A stretch of DNA of 64,000 bases, from NCBI RefSeq assembly GCF_010389155.1, contig NC_057767.1:28057295-28121294 (forward strand). The letters are read 5' to 3'. A program made the position numbers and the translations under genes. This stretch comes from Erigeron canadensis (Eukaryota > Streptophyta > Magnoliopsida > Asterales > Asteraceae). Under the pieces are notes generated by a model, which had not been told where the DNA came from, searched no databases, and worked only from the letters and a program-made list of their open reading frames with translations. Numbering within the stretch: the first letter of the stretch is position 1; each line of letters begins with the position of its first letter. Positions 44,097-57,456 of this stretch are shown one piece after another.

Positions 44097-45445
44097 CTAA
44101 AAGTCTTGGGTCAAACTAAGCACGGGATAGTTTGACTTTTAGATAAGATTATTACAATTTAATAAGAAAATTTTCCAAGAAAACAAAAATAATGTTTTCC
44201 ATTTTTAATAGAAAACTTGAAACATCTTTTCATTGTTTTTAATTTTTCATTTTCATTTTCATTTTCCATCGTCCTTTCTCTTTCCCATCTATAACATGTT
44301 TTATGTTTTCTTTATTAGTATGTGTTTTTCAAAAAATTTATTTGTTTTTCTAAAGTGAAAACCCTTTTCATTCTTTAAAAATCAAAATGAAAACTAAAAA
44401 ATATTTTTAGAAAACAAACAGAAAACACTTTTGTTTTTCAATTTTGTTTTTCCAAATATTGATGAATAACAGAAAAGGTGATCAAATTATATGAGTAGTT
44501 TTTTCAAAAAATTTTAAAAAATAAACAGAATACAATGTTTTCATTTTTAATGTGAAATTAAAAAAAAAAATTGCTTATCACCTTCCACTTTCCATTTTTT
44601 GAATTTTAAAAAAGAAAGAAAAAAACTAATCAATGTCGCCTTTCGCGGGTTTTGAATCTTAATACCTCGATGATGTATGAGGGAAGATGTAGCCAAACTT
44701 TATCTCTATCTAATTAGAGAGGTTACTTCTATTATTTTTACCTAAATAATAGATAAAGGCCTCTAACCTTTACATAGGTTGAGAATCAAATACATAACCT
44801 ATGTCGAGGATCTAATTTTAGAAATATCAAAATAGATTAACCATCGCATCAATAAACCTTTTGTTATTATTATAAAAAAAATATCACTCAACCTAATTAT
44901 AAGTCTAAAAAAATCAACCTAAAAACAAATTTAAGAATTTGACCGGTAACTTTTTTCTAAACTTAATCTTTAATTTTTCCATGTATCATCATTATATAAT
45001 TAAATTAATTTTTAAATTGATTTATCATTATCTTTTTATTATTATCATTTCTTTTAATACAATTAGAACTTCACAATCACACGAAACACATATTCCCAAT
45101 TAGATCTCTTGTCACAACTCACAACCAACACTTCTTAGATTTTTATTCAACATTATTATATTCTTATGCATTATTTAAACCCAAATGAATAGACAACAAT
45201 GAACATGTATGTGGAACCCACACTAGTTGCAACAGCAACTTTCATTCCCTTCAATAGCCACCCGACCCCAGCCCCCTTTTTTTGATCCATCCTCCTTAAA
45301 TTATTTCGTATATTCATAATATAATCCCAATAACATGACAATTAAATGTTATAAAAAAAATCACACAAACATGTCAAATTAAATTTCTGTCACAACTAAA
45401 ATTTCCCACAAGTTATGTAACAAAGTCAAGATTTCCTTTAGCTAT
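44097..45445. other. Upstream region of the kinase gene
   Basis: A- and T-rich stretches (44160-44560), then a decayed SINE at 44630-44830 (CAATGTCGCCTTTCGCGGGTTTT, compare CAATGCCGTCTTCCACGGGTTTT at 49214). The final 300 bases probably hold the kinase promoter and leader. No clear TATA box is assigned. Confidence 0.45.
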
Positions 45446-45717
45446 ATGACAATGTCTGAGCTCACCGGTGATCGGAATGTCGCCGGAAGTAGAACAATAG
45501 TGGTCGGAGTAAAGTTAGATTCAGAAAGCAGAGAATTACTTACATGGGCTTTGGTCAAAGCAGCTCATCCTGGTGATCGTGTTATAGCTCTTCATGTTCT
45601 TACTAATAATGGTAACTTTCCCTTCATTAGTGTTATATATATATATATATATAATATGTATATGTATATTACTGATAAGCCCAGAAATAAGCTAAGGTAA
45701 AAACCCATTAGTGTTCT

Positions 45718-45759
<42 letters not shown>

Positions 45760-48700
45760 CTATATGTATAATTGTATATTATTAATTTCTAATATAAGGG
45801 TTTTAAATAAATGGGTGGATTTAGATTCTTTGAGGGTTATTAATGAAATTAGGATTTTTGATTTTTTTTTTTATATGTGAATAAATAGTGAAGCATGATG
45901 GGAAGTCTTCATTGTTGTCCCTAGTAAAAGCATTTGATTCAGTTCTTGCTGTTTATGATGGATTTTGTAACCTCAAACAGGTTAGATTTATTTGTTTCTA
46001 TATATATATATAAAATTCTGTATATGTTTGAAAACAATTTGTTGGTGTAATTTAGATTATTTGGGGGTTGGTGGAATTGTAGGTGGATTTAAAGTTAAAG
46101 ATATGTAGAGGAGAGTCAATTCGAAAAATACTTGTAAGAGAAGCGAAATCTTATGGTGCTAATGAGGTTATAGTTGGCACGGCAAGAACACATCATGCGA
46201 TGAAATCATCATCTTCGGTAGCAAGATATTGTGCTAAAAAGTTATCGAAAAGTTGTTCGATAGTATCTGTTAATAATGGTAAAGTTGTGTTTCATAGGGA
46301 CTCTCCTTCATCACCATCAATTGTCAGTGCAAAAGGTAAAACACGTTGCACACACATAATACTATTTATGGTATGTTTTGAATAATAATCAAAAGTGGTA
46401 TTGATTTGATTTTATTACTTATGGGTAATCTGCAGGGAGTACAGATCACCATAAAAACCGATTATTGAGTATGTTTCATAAATCGCTTAGTTTGAATCCC
46501 AAGTTATTGAAAAATGGAAATGAGAGAGATAGTAAATGCAATCAATATAACTGCAATAAAATGGAGTTAGCATTAGTGAAAACGGAATCTAAATACAATT
46601 GTTCGATTTGTTCACCGGATTCAGTTCTTCCCGGTAGTGCTTGTGTTCTTGAGGAAACAGGTGATGATGATGAGGATGATGAAAGTTTTATGGCTTTAGT
46701 GCCGTTACAAAAGCTTCAAGAAACTTCAAGAGACTTGACTGAACTGATACCTGGTTGGCCATTACTTCGTCGGGCTATTTCTTCGAATAGGCTTTCATCG
46801 GATAGATCTCCTGCCCGTCAGATCTCTGTTGTTCAATGGGCTATGAGGCTGCCGATTAGGAACCAGTTACTGATTACAAATATTGATTCAAGTGATCATG
46901 TAGTTGATGACGAAAAGGACGGATATTTAGATGGTGCAATTGTGGTTCATGGTGATGAGATTCAATATGATTCTTCCTCTTCAGTGAATTCTGATTCACT
47001 TAGCTTACCAGAAGAACTGGAGGGTCTTCATGAGAAGTACTTGAGTAGTTGTAGATTGTTTGATTTTCAAGAACTTGTAACAGCAACGATGAACTTCAAG
47101 CCAGGTGTGTTTCTTTCGGTATATGCAATATGTATAATGAACTTTGAAGTTTTCTCAAGTTATTTAATTATATTTTCAGAGAATATAATTGGTAAAGGAG
47201 GGAACAGTCAGGTGTACAGAGGTTGTCTTCCTGATGGAAGGGAACTGGCTGTTAAAATCTTGAAGACATCTAAAGATGTATTACAAGAATTCTTGTTGGA
47301 AATCGAGATTATTACTGCTTTACATCATGAAAACATTATTTCACTTTTTGGATTTTGCTTTGAAGACAATAAACTCCTTTTGGTTTATGACCTTTTATCA
47401 AGAGGAAGCCTTGAGGACAATTTGCACGGTATGCTAATTTTCATCGTATTCACATTTTGGTTTTTTATTTTTGTTGCTATTTTCATGTTATGTTCTGTAA
47501 AATCAGGGAATAACAGGGATACCATACTTGGATGGAATGAACGGTACAAGGTTTCTGTGGGTGTAGCCGAGGCACTCGTATATCTGCACAGTAAATGCGA
47601 AAAACCTGTGATCCATAGGGATGTCAAATCATCTAACATCTTATTATCCGATGATTTTGAGCCACAGGTATTGTTTCTACACATTTATTACACTAATGGG
47701 GTGCTTGGATGTACCTTTTCTGACTACGTGTGGTACTAATAGATAAAATGACGGAAATTATTGTGAATTTTGGTAGTAAAAATATCTCAAGTTAGGTTAG
47801 AAAAGCTTTAAGTATGTCTATTTTTACCATTTGACAATCGATTTTGCTTCAACATGTAAAAAACCAATAATTAGCAATAGAAGTTGTTTAGCAAAAAAGA
47901 GTGTAAATAACCAATAGTTTGTTTATCAAATTGAAATTGCTCATCAAAACACCCCCAAGTCAAATTCGTTACATGGTTAATTAGTTCAAATCTTTGATTG
48001 TTTAATGTAGCTTTCTGATTTTGGACTCGCTAAATGGGCTGCACCGAGTGGGCTACAAATCACATGCACTGACATTGCTGGCACTTTCGGGTTCGTAACT
48101 TATGTCTCTTCTTTTGTGTCAAAACTTCAAGCAAAAGACGGAAATAACTGACAGAGTCATTTCTGGGTAACCTAAAAATCAACTTAATAATCAACCTAAA
48201 CCCTTTATCACATGACAAGTGTAATCCAGTCATTCTCTCGAGTATTTTATGCTTGGAAAAGTTACTGAGAAAGGTCCTTGAGTTTTTAATCAATCATGAA
48301 CTCATGTGATGTAGGTACTTGGCTCCCGAGTATTTTATGCATGGAAAAGTTACTGAGAAAATCGATGTCTATGCATTTGGTGTTGTGCTTCTTGAGCTTC
48401 TCACAGGAAGGAAACCAATAAGCAATGCTTATCCAAAGGGTGAAGAGAGTTTGGTTATGTGGGTACGTTTGCTTCTTGAGCTTCTCTAATTTGTTTTGGT
48501 TGCTTTTTTGTGTTGTAGAATTGGGGAAAGGTAGGTTGGTTAACAGGTCAAAAGGGATTGGGTACACCTTCAAAACCTTTATAATTGTTTTTTATAATGT
48601 CTTTACACTAATGTTTAAATATAATTAAAAGACTATATCATTTTAATTATATCTTTCATTCAATATACAGTAGCTATAGAAGGTTTCATGCATATGCTTA

Positions 48701-50497
48701 GACTTTGGCCAATTTTAAGCCATTTGTCACTCCTTTTTTTTTGGTAAAGCAATTTGTTTGATCAGTTTGTTGTCTAAGTTTCGCCCATTTGACACATTCA
48801 AGATAAAGTTGAACTCTTTTCAACTCATTTACTTAAGAATAGGTGGATGTAGTCAATTTTTCTCTTTGCTGACAGACATGTTTGTCATGTCCAGGCAAAG
48901 CCAATTCTGAATAGTGGGAAATTTACCCGATTGTTGGACCAAAGCTTGGGTGATGACTATGATGTTGATCAGATGGAGAGGATGACTCTTGCTGCTACGC
49001 TCTGTATCCGTCATGCACCACGAGCTCGGCCCAATATGAGCACTGTAAGTCTCTTGCTTGTTTTGACTGTTATAACACATATGCAATGCTCGCATTTGCT
49101 GCTTCAGCTCCCTTACTATTGTTAGATTTTGTTTATGGACATCATACAATATTTAACTTCCAAGTTTTTGACAACTAGTGCCACAGTAGTTTATGACTTG
49201 TAAAGTAACCCCCAATGCCGTCTTCCACGGGTTTTGGGTCCCAATAGGGGGGAGGTTAAGATGTAGAAGCCTTACCCCTACCGAAGGTAAAGAGGCTGTT
49301 TCCAGGTTCTACCAAAGGTAGAAAAGGACGTTTAGCCTTTGCCTTGCTGGGCATGAGGAATCGAACCCTTGACCTCTGTCTCCAAAGGCCGGGGCTTTGA
49401 CCACTTGAGCCAACCCAGTTAATCTGTGACTTGTATTGCCTTTAATTCCTAAATTTATTGGCTACAAATGACTTCTGCAGTTCTGCGTATGCTTAGTTGA
49501 AAAATCGGTATGATTGGGATAATTTCTTGTTGGCTTCCTCTGAGGTGTTTTGTTACTGATGCATATTGATTATAATCTGGCCGGTTCAATCTTTATTTAA
49601 AATCAGTGTTATGGATTTTCATAACAGTTTAATGTAAAACATATAAACCAACTAATTTGTAGTATCTAATGTTTACTCTATTATGATAAGACGTAGATTC
49701 CAAGGATTTCACAACATCTTGACTTCTTGAGAATTTGATAAGTGTTTGGAATTTAGTTTCTTTGTAGGCTTAACAAAGAATAGAGCGTCAAATGGGTAGG
49801 CTAGGTATTTTGTCACAATGATTGGGCTGAAAACAGTTTGCTTATTAGTAAGGGTCGGGTTTGGCTGTCCCACAAATATTTTCTTGTCTTTTATTAAATT
49901 CTATTAACAGTATGCGTTATATGTAGTTACAATAGCTTTTTGATTCTTTTTAGCAAAGAGAGAGAGGTGATCCTTTAGATGTATTGGGCGATTTTCAACC
50001 AATTCGACCCATTTCCATTTTGGCTATTCTTTATTTGGATGTATGGAATTCAACACGTTCCACTTCATTCCGCACCTTTTCTTTTCCGCTCTCTCTCTTC
50101 TTTTCTTTTTTTTTCTTTTTTTTTGGATTATTATGAGTCGGAGATAAACTATACACAGCTATCATTTCACTTGCTCTTTCGTTCAACTTGGTTTCAATTG
50201 ATTTCCTTCACGCAGATTCTAAAACTGCTTCAAGGTGACGTGGAGGTGACAAAATGGGCACAACTAGAACTCGACTCAACAGGAGGGTCCGATGCAAGAC
50301 TATATATCAGCAACATACCAGAAGAAATAGAGGGGTTGGAAGACGAAGGGTTTTCACCATCAAATCTAAGGTCACATCTTAACCTTGCTTTACTTGATAT
50401 CGAAGACTCGTCTCTTTCCATGAGCAGCATTGAGGAAAACATGTCCATAGAGGATTACCTAAGAGGAAGATGGAGCCGATCATCGAGTTTTGACTAA
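45446..50497 (+). CDS. Receptor-like cytoplasmic kinase with N-terminal USP-like domain
   Basis: Ten exons: 45446..45611, 45889..45980, 46083..46335, 46436..47104, 47180..47428, 47507..47667, 48011..48090, 48315..48462, 48895..49044, 50216..50497. They total 2250 bases, 749 residues. Residues 1 to about 160 form a universal-stress-protein (adenine-nucleotide alpha-hydrolase) fold: [20 protein letters not shown], then [19 protein letters not shown]. After a variable linker comes a kinase domain with [38 protein letters not shown] and GYLAPEYF, all catalytic residues present. No signal peptide or membrane helix. It matches Arabidopsis 'protein kinase with adenine nucleotide alpha hydrolase-like domain' genes. 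Substrates are unknown. Intron 1 has TA microsatellites and intron 9 a SINE. Confidence 0.9.
45630..45765. repeat. TA microsatellites in kinase intron 1
   Basis: (TA)n runs at about 45636-45653 and 45719-45755. Confidence 0.8.
49203..49426 (-). mobile_element. tRNA-derived SINE in kinase intron 9, TSD TGACTTGTA
   Basis: TGACTTGTA flanks both sides (49194-49202 and 49427-49435). On the minus strand it reads TGGGTTGGCTCAAGTGGTC (A box) and AAGGGTTCGATTCCTC (B box), and the 3' end is GGGGGTTACTT. A decayed relative lies at 44630-44830. Confidence 0.9.
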
Positions 50498-51447
50498 ATT
50501 GTACAGTAAATAATAAAAATAGAATATGGAAAGTCTTAAGCCATTGGATTGTTGATAGGTGTTTAGATAGAGGAGAGGTTGTATTGTTGTGTGGTAGACC
50601 TCCTCCTTGCATCTCTCAGTTGAATAAACAACTGGACATCAATCACAGTGAGCTTTTTAGCTAATAAAATTTGGGAGATCAAGTCTGAGTAAACAAGCTT
50701 CTAAGCTAATAAAATTGTTAACATAAATTTGATGTTTGTGCTTCACTGATTTGTTTAATAATGATACCAAACAGAATGATCGATTCTTATATCGACTAAT
50801 CATGAACTTACATGAATCGTATATAAAATGTATTATAAAGAATTATAGATGGCAGGTAGCCTGGCAACAAGTTGTGCCGCTACCCACTTTTGAATAGCAA
50901 ATCCGATCCTAAATACAACGTTTTGGGACTTAAGGACGAGAAATTATTATCGACCACTTTATGAACCCGTTTCAGAAGTCACATGGCATCCTGGGCTTTC
51001 ATTCAATTTTCAAATTGTTGTTGTCTATATGATTTGGTTGTTAGCAGAATACTTGACACCGAAAGAAGAGATTACATGGGACACACTTCAATAATCAATT
51101 ATTGTTGATGCTATTCAGATTGTATTGAGCAACTGAGATGGTTATCAGCAAAAATTCTTGACACCGGGAGAACAGGCAATGAGTTTTGTATATGATTTAC
51201 GCACACTCCAAAAAGGTATAATATAGTTGTGCAGCAATGGAGATGTAACTAATCCAACTAAACTTTGTGTCTCTCTTTTGTCTTTTCTCCGGTCGAATAA
51301 TCAAGAAGAAAACAAAAGGGTTTTCAGCTAGGCAAGGTGTAGAGATTGCTGGGGTATTCAAGCCTCACATTGGTGTCACCTATCCCTTGTTGAAAACTTG
51401 CTGATTATGTTAAAACAAGCTTGCAGGTTTCGTTTGAAACACATAAT
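50498..51447. other. Kinase 3' flank with a fragment of the multi-copy ORF
   Basis: AATAAAACTTTGGG-like poly(A) signals lie at about 50662 and 50707. Bases 50845-50990 (minus) encode FRIGFAIQKWVAAQLVARLP, related to the fragment inside the MULE at 36199-36470 but with stops. The words CTTGACACCG(A/G)(A/G)AGAA occur twice (about 51052 and 51159). Confidence 0.5.
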
Positions 51448-51712
51448 ATGTTCTTTTTTATAGAACACTACCATTGTTGTGATTATGAAGAAGAAAAAAT
51501 AGTAACTAATATATATGTTCTGTTTTATAGAACGCTATCATTGTTGCGATAATAAAGAAAATATAGTAACTAATATATATGTTCTGTTTTATAGAACACT
51601 ACCATTGTTGTGATAATGAAGAAGAAAATATAGTAACTAACATGTATGTTCTGTTTTATAGAACGCTACCATTGTTGCGGTAATGAAGAAGAATACATAG
51701 TAACTAATATAT
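51448..51712. repeat. Tandem repeat, four units of about 66 bases
   Basis: Units start ATGTTCT at 51448, 51515, 51579 and 51646. Each contains TTTTATAGAAC(A/G)CTA(C/T)CATTGTTG and ends AATA(T/C)AGTAACTAA-like. ACACTACC...TGTTGTGAT and ACGCTA(T/C)C...TGTTGCG(A/G)T versions alternate along the array. It lies between the 3' ends of the convergent kinase and CSLD genes. Confidence 0.85.
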
Positions 51713-51899
51713 CTTACAAGATGTAATAACAAACCACTGATTACAATCACTAATAACAATCCAACATAATAATAGTCTAGAACCCCCATGAGCCAAAGTG
51801 TCATTTGGCCTGGTTCCCAAACATTTCAGTGTACAAAAACTATTAAGGTAGAGAGAATAGTACTACTGCATGAGAATGAATGAATGAAATCTTTGATGA

Positions 51900-54800
51900 T
51901 CAAGGGAAGTTAAACTTCATCAAGAAACTTTGCCCCCGGCTACCGTCTGGTGGGTGAACATAGAGGAAAATCAACGACACCACGATGCAGATAAGCATTG
52001 CCCAAAGATACACAATAGTGGATATCTTCCCTTTCCTGCCCATCAACCCCTTTGCAAATGGATACAAATGAGACAACACCCAAAAGCTAAAGAACACCCC
52101 TCCCAAAAGCTTGCTCCATTCTGGAAACGGGCTGTAAATAGTCCTAAAAACTCCCACTGCTATGGCTGCCACGTTAAGTAAGATTATGGTCACTGGAGGA
52201 ATCATAAGCATTGTGAACCGGAACTCATACAGCTCAGCAAATTCATCTTCACCGTCATCAGCTGCAGCTGGTTTTGAGGTTAATGTGAATGAGATATCGA
52301 TTCCAGCAATCACCTTTAACAGACCTTGAATCACTGCCACTGGATGTGCACTTGTGCCACCTATTAACCAAAACTGCTCATTTCTCCACCAATCGTGTAG
52401 GGTGATTTTTGACCATCGGATTTCAAGGAGAGCAAGCATGCTTAGTGTGATAGTGATGGCCAAAAGTAGGATCAGAAATGTGATGTTTAGTGACTGCACA
52501 ATGAATTTGCCTGAAAAGAGGGAAAGGGCTGGCAGAACACAATATGCTAAGAGGAAAATGGATGTGAAAGGGTACATTCCGACGTTGAAGTATGCGATTC
52601 TTTGGAGAAACTTCATTCTTGGACTAGCAAACAGAGCGTTGTTTCTCGAGAAAAAGATCTCAACTGACCCGGTAGCCCATCTGAGAACTTGAATCAACCT
52701 ATCAGTTAAGTTGATTGGAGCTGTGCCTCGGAAAGCATCCCTTTTCGTAACACAATAAACTGATCTCCAACCTCTGTTATGCATTCTGTAACCTGTCACA
52801 ACATCTTCAGTTATCGACCCATAAATCCACCCGACCCGTTTACCCCATTCTGTTTTATCTTCATAGAAACATGTGACAACTTTGATCGCTTCTTCTATTG
52901 CAGCTCGGTCTATGGGCTCACGTTGGACAGCAAGTGAACCCGAGGGTCTTCCATGGCTTCCTTTTCCACGTAACTCATGAATCAACCGCCCTCCAAATTC
53001 AGCCACTGCTATCGAGTCTATCAAATAAGTAGAGTCCCCAAAACGTTCAGGAATCAACGCTTGTTTGAGCTCATCATCTTCTTCATTGTTGTTCTGATCA
53101 TCTACTATGGGCAAGATCATTTCAGTATCTTCTTCAGTTTTGTTCTTTTTCAATTTTCTCAACGAAAACTTGATTTTCTTCCCACCAAACCATCCGTGGT
53201 GCTCTGTGGCCCGAGGGGGGCTAAACCCATACAGAGCGATTCTCCTGAAGATACACCCAGTCCCAACATACATAGGCCCTTGCAGCCCATCCAAAGCTCT
53301 CATACTCACATCAAAGAAGACCGTGTTGTGATTAGCATATCTATCATTCGGGTCAATCCCCTCGAATCTTTGAGGGAATTGAACATAGCAGATCTTATCA
53401 CCACCTCTATCCAGCATGAAACACATTCCTTCTTTTAGAGCCAGCGAGTTATAAATGTAATGATCACAATCGAGATTAAGTATGAATGACCCGTTTGACA
53501 TAATAGCACTGGCCCGAACCAATGCATTCATAGCTCCTGCCTTTTTGTTGTGATCAAACCCTGGTCTCTTTTCACGTGACACATAAACCAGCATTGGCAG
53601 CCGAGTATCAACGTTTCGCGTATCTATCAAGTCTTCAGGATCTTCTTCTGTTTTATAGGTACATTCTGGCCCAGGTGGAACTAACATAAGCTGAATAATA
53701 CCCGCATGGTTCCCTCTTGAGTGATCTTCTTCTCCAGAGAACCACGTCCCATGCCAAGTATTTCCATCTGACATCCATGTAGCCTTTGGGGTCTTAACAG
53801 ATTCAGTCAACTTCCCCCCAATCTCCATTTGTTTCTTTTTAGCCAAAAGCTCTTCTCGGGCATTACACGCGTCTGATCTTCTTCTAATCGTCTCAGGCAA
53901 TGCGTTGATCCTCACTTTAAACTCATCATACTCTCGCTTCACCTTCCGTCTCTCCCTAACAAAATCAACCCGTCTTTTATTCTTCAACGGGTCACCTTTC
54001 TGCGAAAAATAAGCCTCAGGATTTCTTGGCTCAATTTCATGTTTCCTACAAAAAGGAACCCATGTTCTAGCAAAGCTAGCAGCTTCAGCCAAAGCTTCAA
54101 ACGTGACAAGTGACCCACCATCATCAGATAAGTAACAAGCAAGCTTATCGACTGGATAATCAACAGCTAGGATTGACAAAATAGTGTTGGCAGTAACAAG
54201 TGGGGGTTCTTTCTCAGCATCAGCAGTTGAAACAAAGATATCGATCCCAGGAAGATCAGATAAACCTTTCGGGTTGTTTTGTGTCGGTTCAAACCGTTCT
54301 TTGAGGACAGTTAGATCAGTTGATCGGTTCACTGGACAGAGCTTCGGAAGCTGGTCTAGTAGCCATGAAAATGCAAACCAGACTTCACAGATTACAGACA
54401 TCAACCACAGCCAGACTGCATCATGGTTGGGATGTGAAATCCTCCATGTTAGAAATAAACCAAGTGCCACAAGTCTGATAACTATCAGCAACCTGCATTT
54501 TACATGAACCACCTATCAACACCAATAATATTGTATCTATATCTAGTATAATTTGGACAAAATACAAAACTTTCCACATTTTTTGTACTAATTTTGTATC
54601 TACTTTAACATAATTTGAACAGAACACACATTTTTCACATTTTTTTGTATCTATATATTCTGTATTCCCAAACAAACTGTTTATACATATTTCTACAATG
54701 TCTATTATCCAAGTTGCACATTTCCTAATTTACTCCTGATGTATAGATACAACAATGCATATATTTTCACATATTTGGTACAGCCATAATAAAGTTTTTG

Positions 54801-56260
54801 TAAAGGAGCAACTTGTATATTCTTATCATGTCACTAAGAAATACTAATAATCACTAGGAACTGCAAACCATTTTTAATACATTCTTTAATCTTTATTGTA
54901 CATTGTCATAAAAACTAAGAACCTAAATTGTTTTTTTTTTCATGAACAACAAAACCTAAACAGTTAGCTATCCCCGAAATATACACAACATTATTATAAC
55001 AACAACAATACCCAATCCCGCCAAGGCACACAAAGTGTTGATAGTATACTAAATTTCATTCTAATTAACTTAAAACATACCACAATACATGTTTTATTCT
55101 ACAATGTCACAAAAATTTAGAACCTAAACTGTTAGATAGCTCCAAAATACACATAACATTTATATACAACAACCATATCCAATCCTACCAACGAACACAT
55201 AATATTGATAATATACTAAATTTCATCCTATTTAACTTAAACATACCACAATACTTAGATTATATATATATATATATACACACACACAAATAAGTAATAG
55301 TGAGACTAACCTGTAAGGGCTTAAAATGGCAGCAGAAATTCCAACTTTTCTAGTCAAAGGTCTATTTCTTCTATCATTAAACATAGGTGGACTTTCATAC
55401 TCATATTTCTCTCCACCTCTATTACACCCTTCTCTTGGCCAAACTGCGTTTCCAAATCCATAAGTCCCATGTGTTTCAAACAACCATCTTGTATGATCAA
55501 ATTCTTGATTATTATTATTATTATTCGGTGTCGCCTTAAACGATCTCACTAATGAAAAATTATGCTCCAATCTTACCCCATTCCTCGTTTTCCTCAACGG
55601 GTTAACCGTGTCCTTTTCTTCAGACATCGTTGGCTGATATTCGTCGATTTCGTCATAGTCTTCTTGTTCTTCGTCTTCTTCACAAGCTTCACGAAACGGT
55701 TCTTTACATCCTGGACAAACCCCAGAACCATTTGAACAACAATCAATATAACATTCTGTACAAATGTTAAACCCACATTCACATTGTGCCTTTTTGGATT
55801 TTTCGAGTAGTTTCTCGTCACACCCGTCTACTTGACACAAAGATTTTGACTTAGGAACAGTTATTTCTTCAACCGATTTCATTCTACGAGCATGTGCTTT
55901 TGTTTCTGAGTTAAACCCACCAGTAAAAACCGTATCTTTAATCCGATTCTCATTCGGGTTTCCTTGATTCTTTTGGTATTCTGGACTTGTTTGAGAATTC
56001 GCCATGAATTGATGATCTGGTGTAGGCGGAATATGAACCGTATACGCCACGTATTCGTCTTCAACCCCATCTTTCGATACAGAAAGATACCTCCCACCAC
56101 CACCTCCTGAAACCCGTCTTCCACCGCTAAGCGGTGAATTCGATATCGATGATCGACGAATCGGGCTAGTTAAACCCATGTTACGAAATCCGCCGGCTGA
56201 AGAAACAGTAATCCTCACCGGAGATGAAGTTGGAGAAGAATCTTGATTCTTGATAACCAT
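51900..56260 (-). CDS. CSLD5: Cellulose synthase-like protein D5
   Basis: Two exons, complement(55311..56260) and complement(51900..54492), 3543 bases, 1180 residues, typical of CSLD. The N-terminus holds [21 protein letters not shown] and a RING-like zinc region (CQVDGCDEK ... [16 protein letters not shown] ... CPGCKEPF). Two helices follow near [18 protein letters not shown] and [20 protein letters not shown]. The glycosyltransferase-2 core has [26 protein letters not shown] and QVLRWATGS, i.e. the D, D, D, QxxRW set, then further membrane helices and end FNFP. CSLD enzymes are membrane glycan synthases with roles in tip growth and cell-plate formation. AtCSLD5 acts in dividing cells. The N-terminus and last residues resemble CSLD5 more than CSLD2/3. 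No lesions. Confidence 0.93.
54493..55310 (-). repeat. CSLD5 intron with a tandem duplication
   Basis: A block of about 200 bases (CA(T/A)TGTCA ... GAACCTAAA(T/C)TG ... ATACCCAATCC ... ACTAAATTTCAT ... ACATACCACAATAC) occurs at about 54901-55090 and 55102-55255. Near the acceptor, CACATTTTTT(T)GTA words recur at 54577 and 54636. Donor CAG|GTTAGT and acceptor TGCAG|G are intact. Confidence 0.75.
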
Positions 56261-57456
56261 TTTTTTTTCGACTTCACTCGAATTTCGTATAAAATCGGAC
56301 TAATTTACAAAAAGGGTGTTCAAGATTTTCAATGAATTTCAAGAAAGTTGTAAAATTTCATTACAAAAATAATGAAAGAATGAAGAATTTAAATTTGGTC
56401 AGGTGAGTTTTTGTAGAGATGACAAAAGGGGGATTTTTTAAATTGAACGGTCTGATGATTTTAGCCGTTGATGAATAAAGATCTAACGGGTGAGATTTAA
56501 TCAAAGTGGGCTCATGAAGTTTTAAGTTATTTGAAAAAGGTTGACTTTTTGACTATGGAAATAACGGTTGTATTATAAAAGAAAGTAGCCGTTGTGATGG
56601 ATCTTTTCCACGTCAGCATGATTGGTAATAAGTGAGAAATAATGTGGTGGAAATTAATTATTAATTAAATTAAATTTCTGAAGATTTTCAGAAATGGATC
56701 TTATTGCAGGCTAAAGGGTCCAATTTTACTTTTTTGAATTTAAACATATACTTTAGAAGTAATAATTTTAAAAAGGTGATGATCCTTTCTTTTATTATTA
56801 TTTTTTCTACCATGATGCATGGTTCAGTTTAGATGGTTAATTTAACGAAATAAATATGCGTAACTTGGCTATTTTTTAATTTCTCTATACAAATTTCATG
56901 TTAAATTAATAAGATCAAGATGCATTGACTAGGTGCCAAACTATGTTAGATTATTATTTTTCTAATGGCCAACAAATACGACCCCATATAGCACAAGCCA
57001 TACCCCGGTGTCTGAAGGCCTACAACAAAAATGTATCGTTTTTTCATATTGACTTTTATTGAATCTCTTCATTGTTGTAAATAAAAATTCACATTGTAGT
57101 GAATAAATGCTTTGTGCTTTCAGGATGAGCACTCGTGAATAAATGCTTTGTACATTCGGGATACAGAGTTTCAAACCTAAGAAATAAGAATGGACGTATA
57201 ATATACATTCAATTTCCATTCCTCATCAATATTTGGTGATTTTTAATGTAGTTCAGTATTAATTAATGAGTTTGGCTAAACAAACCTTTTCAGGTTTTTG
57301 TTAAGGTGTATTAAATAGTTGTACACTTATCATAAAATTTTGAGGTAAACTTTTGATATAAAAATGTACAACCTTTTATGCACGTGGGACTTCATTTAAC
57401 ATTTTCCTTAATTAATTAGAAAGCTAATGATGCAAATCTATGATATAACAAGTTAA
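56261..57456. other. 5' flank of CSLD5 and a decayed MITE
   Basis: The CSLD5 leader and promoter must lie in about 56261-57000; no element can be assigned with confidence. At about 57290-57415, TTAAGGTGTATTAAA and TTTTATGCACGTGGGACTTC ... TTAACATTTTCC resemble the MITE at 16750-16882. Confidence 0.45.

Noticed and set aside
49330..49426. A tRNA gene on the minus strand (good B box GGTTCGATTCC)
   Set aside because: No cloverleaf closes, and the sequence is the 5' part of a SINE flanked by a perfect 9-bp duplication.
52354..53438. Plus-strand frames of 112 and 153 residues
   Set aside because: They are antisense to the conserved CSLD5 catalytic exon and have no independent support.
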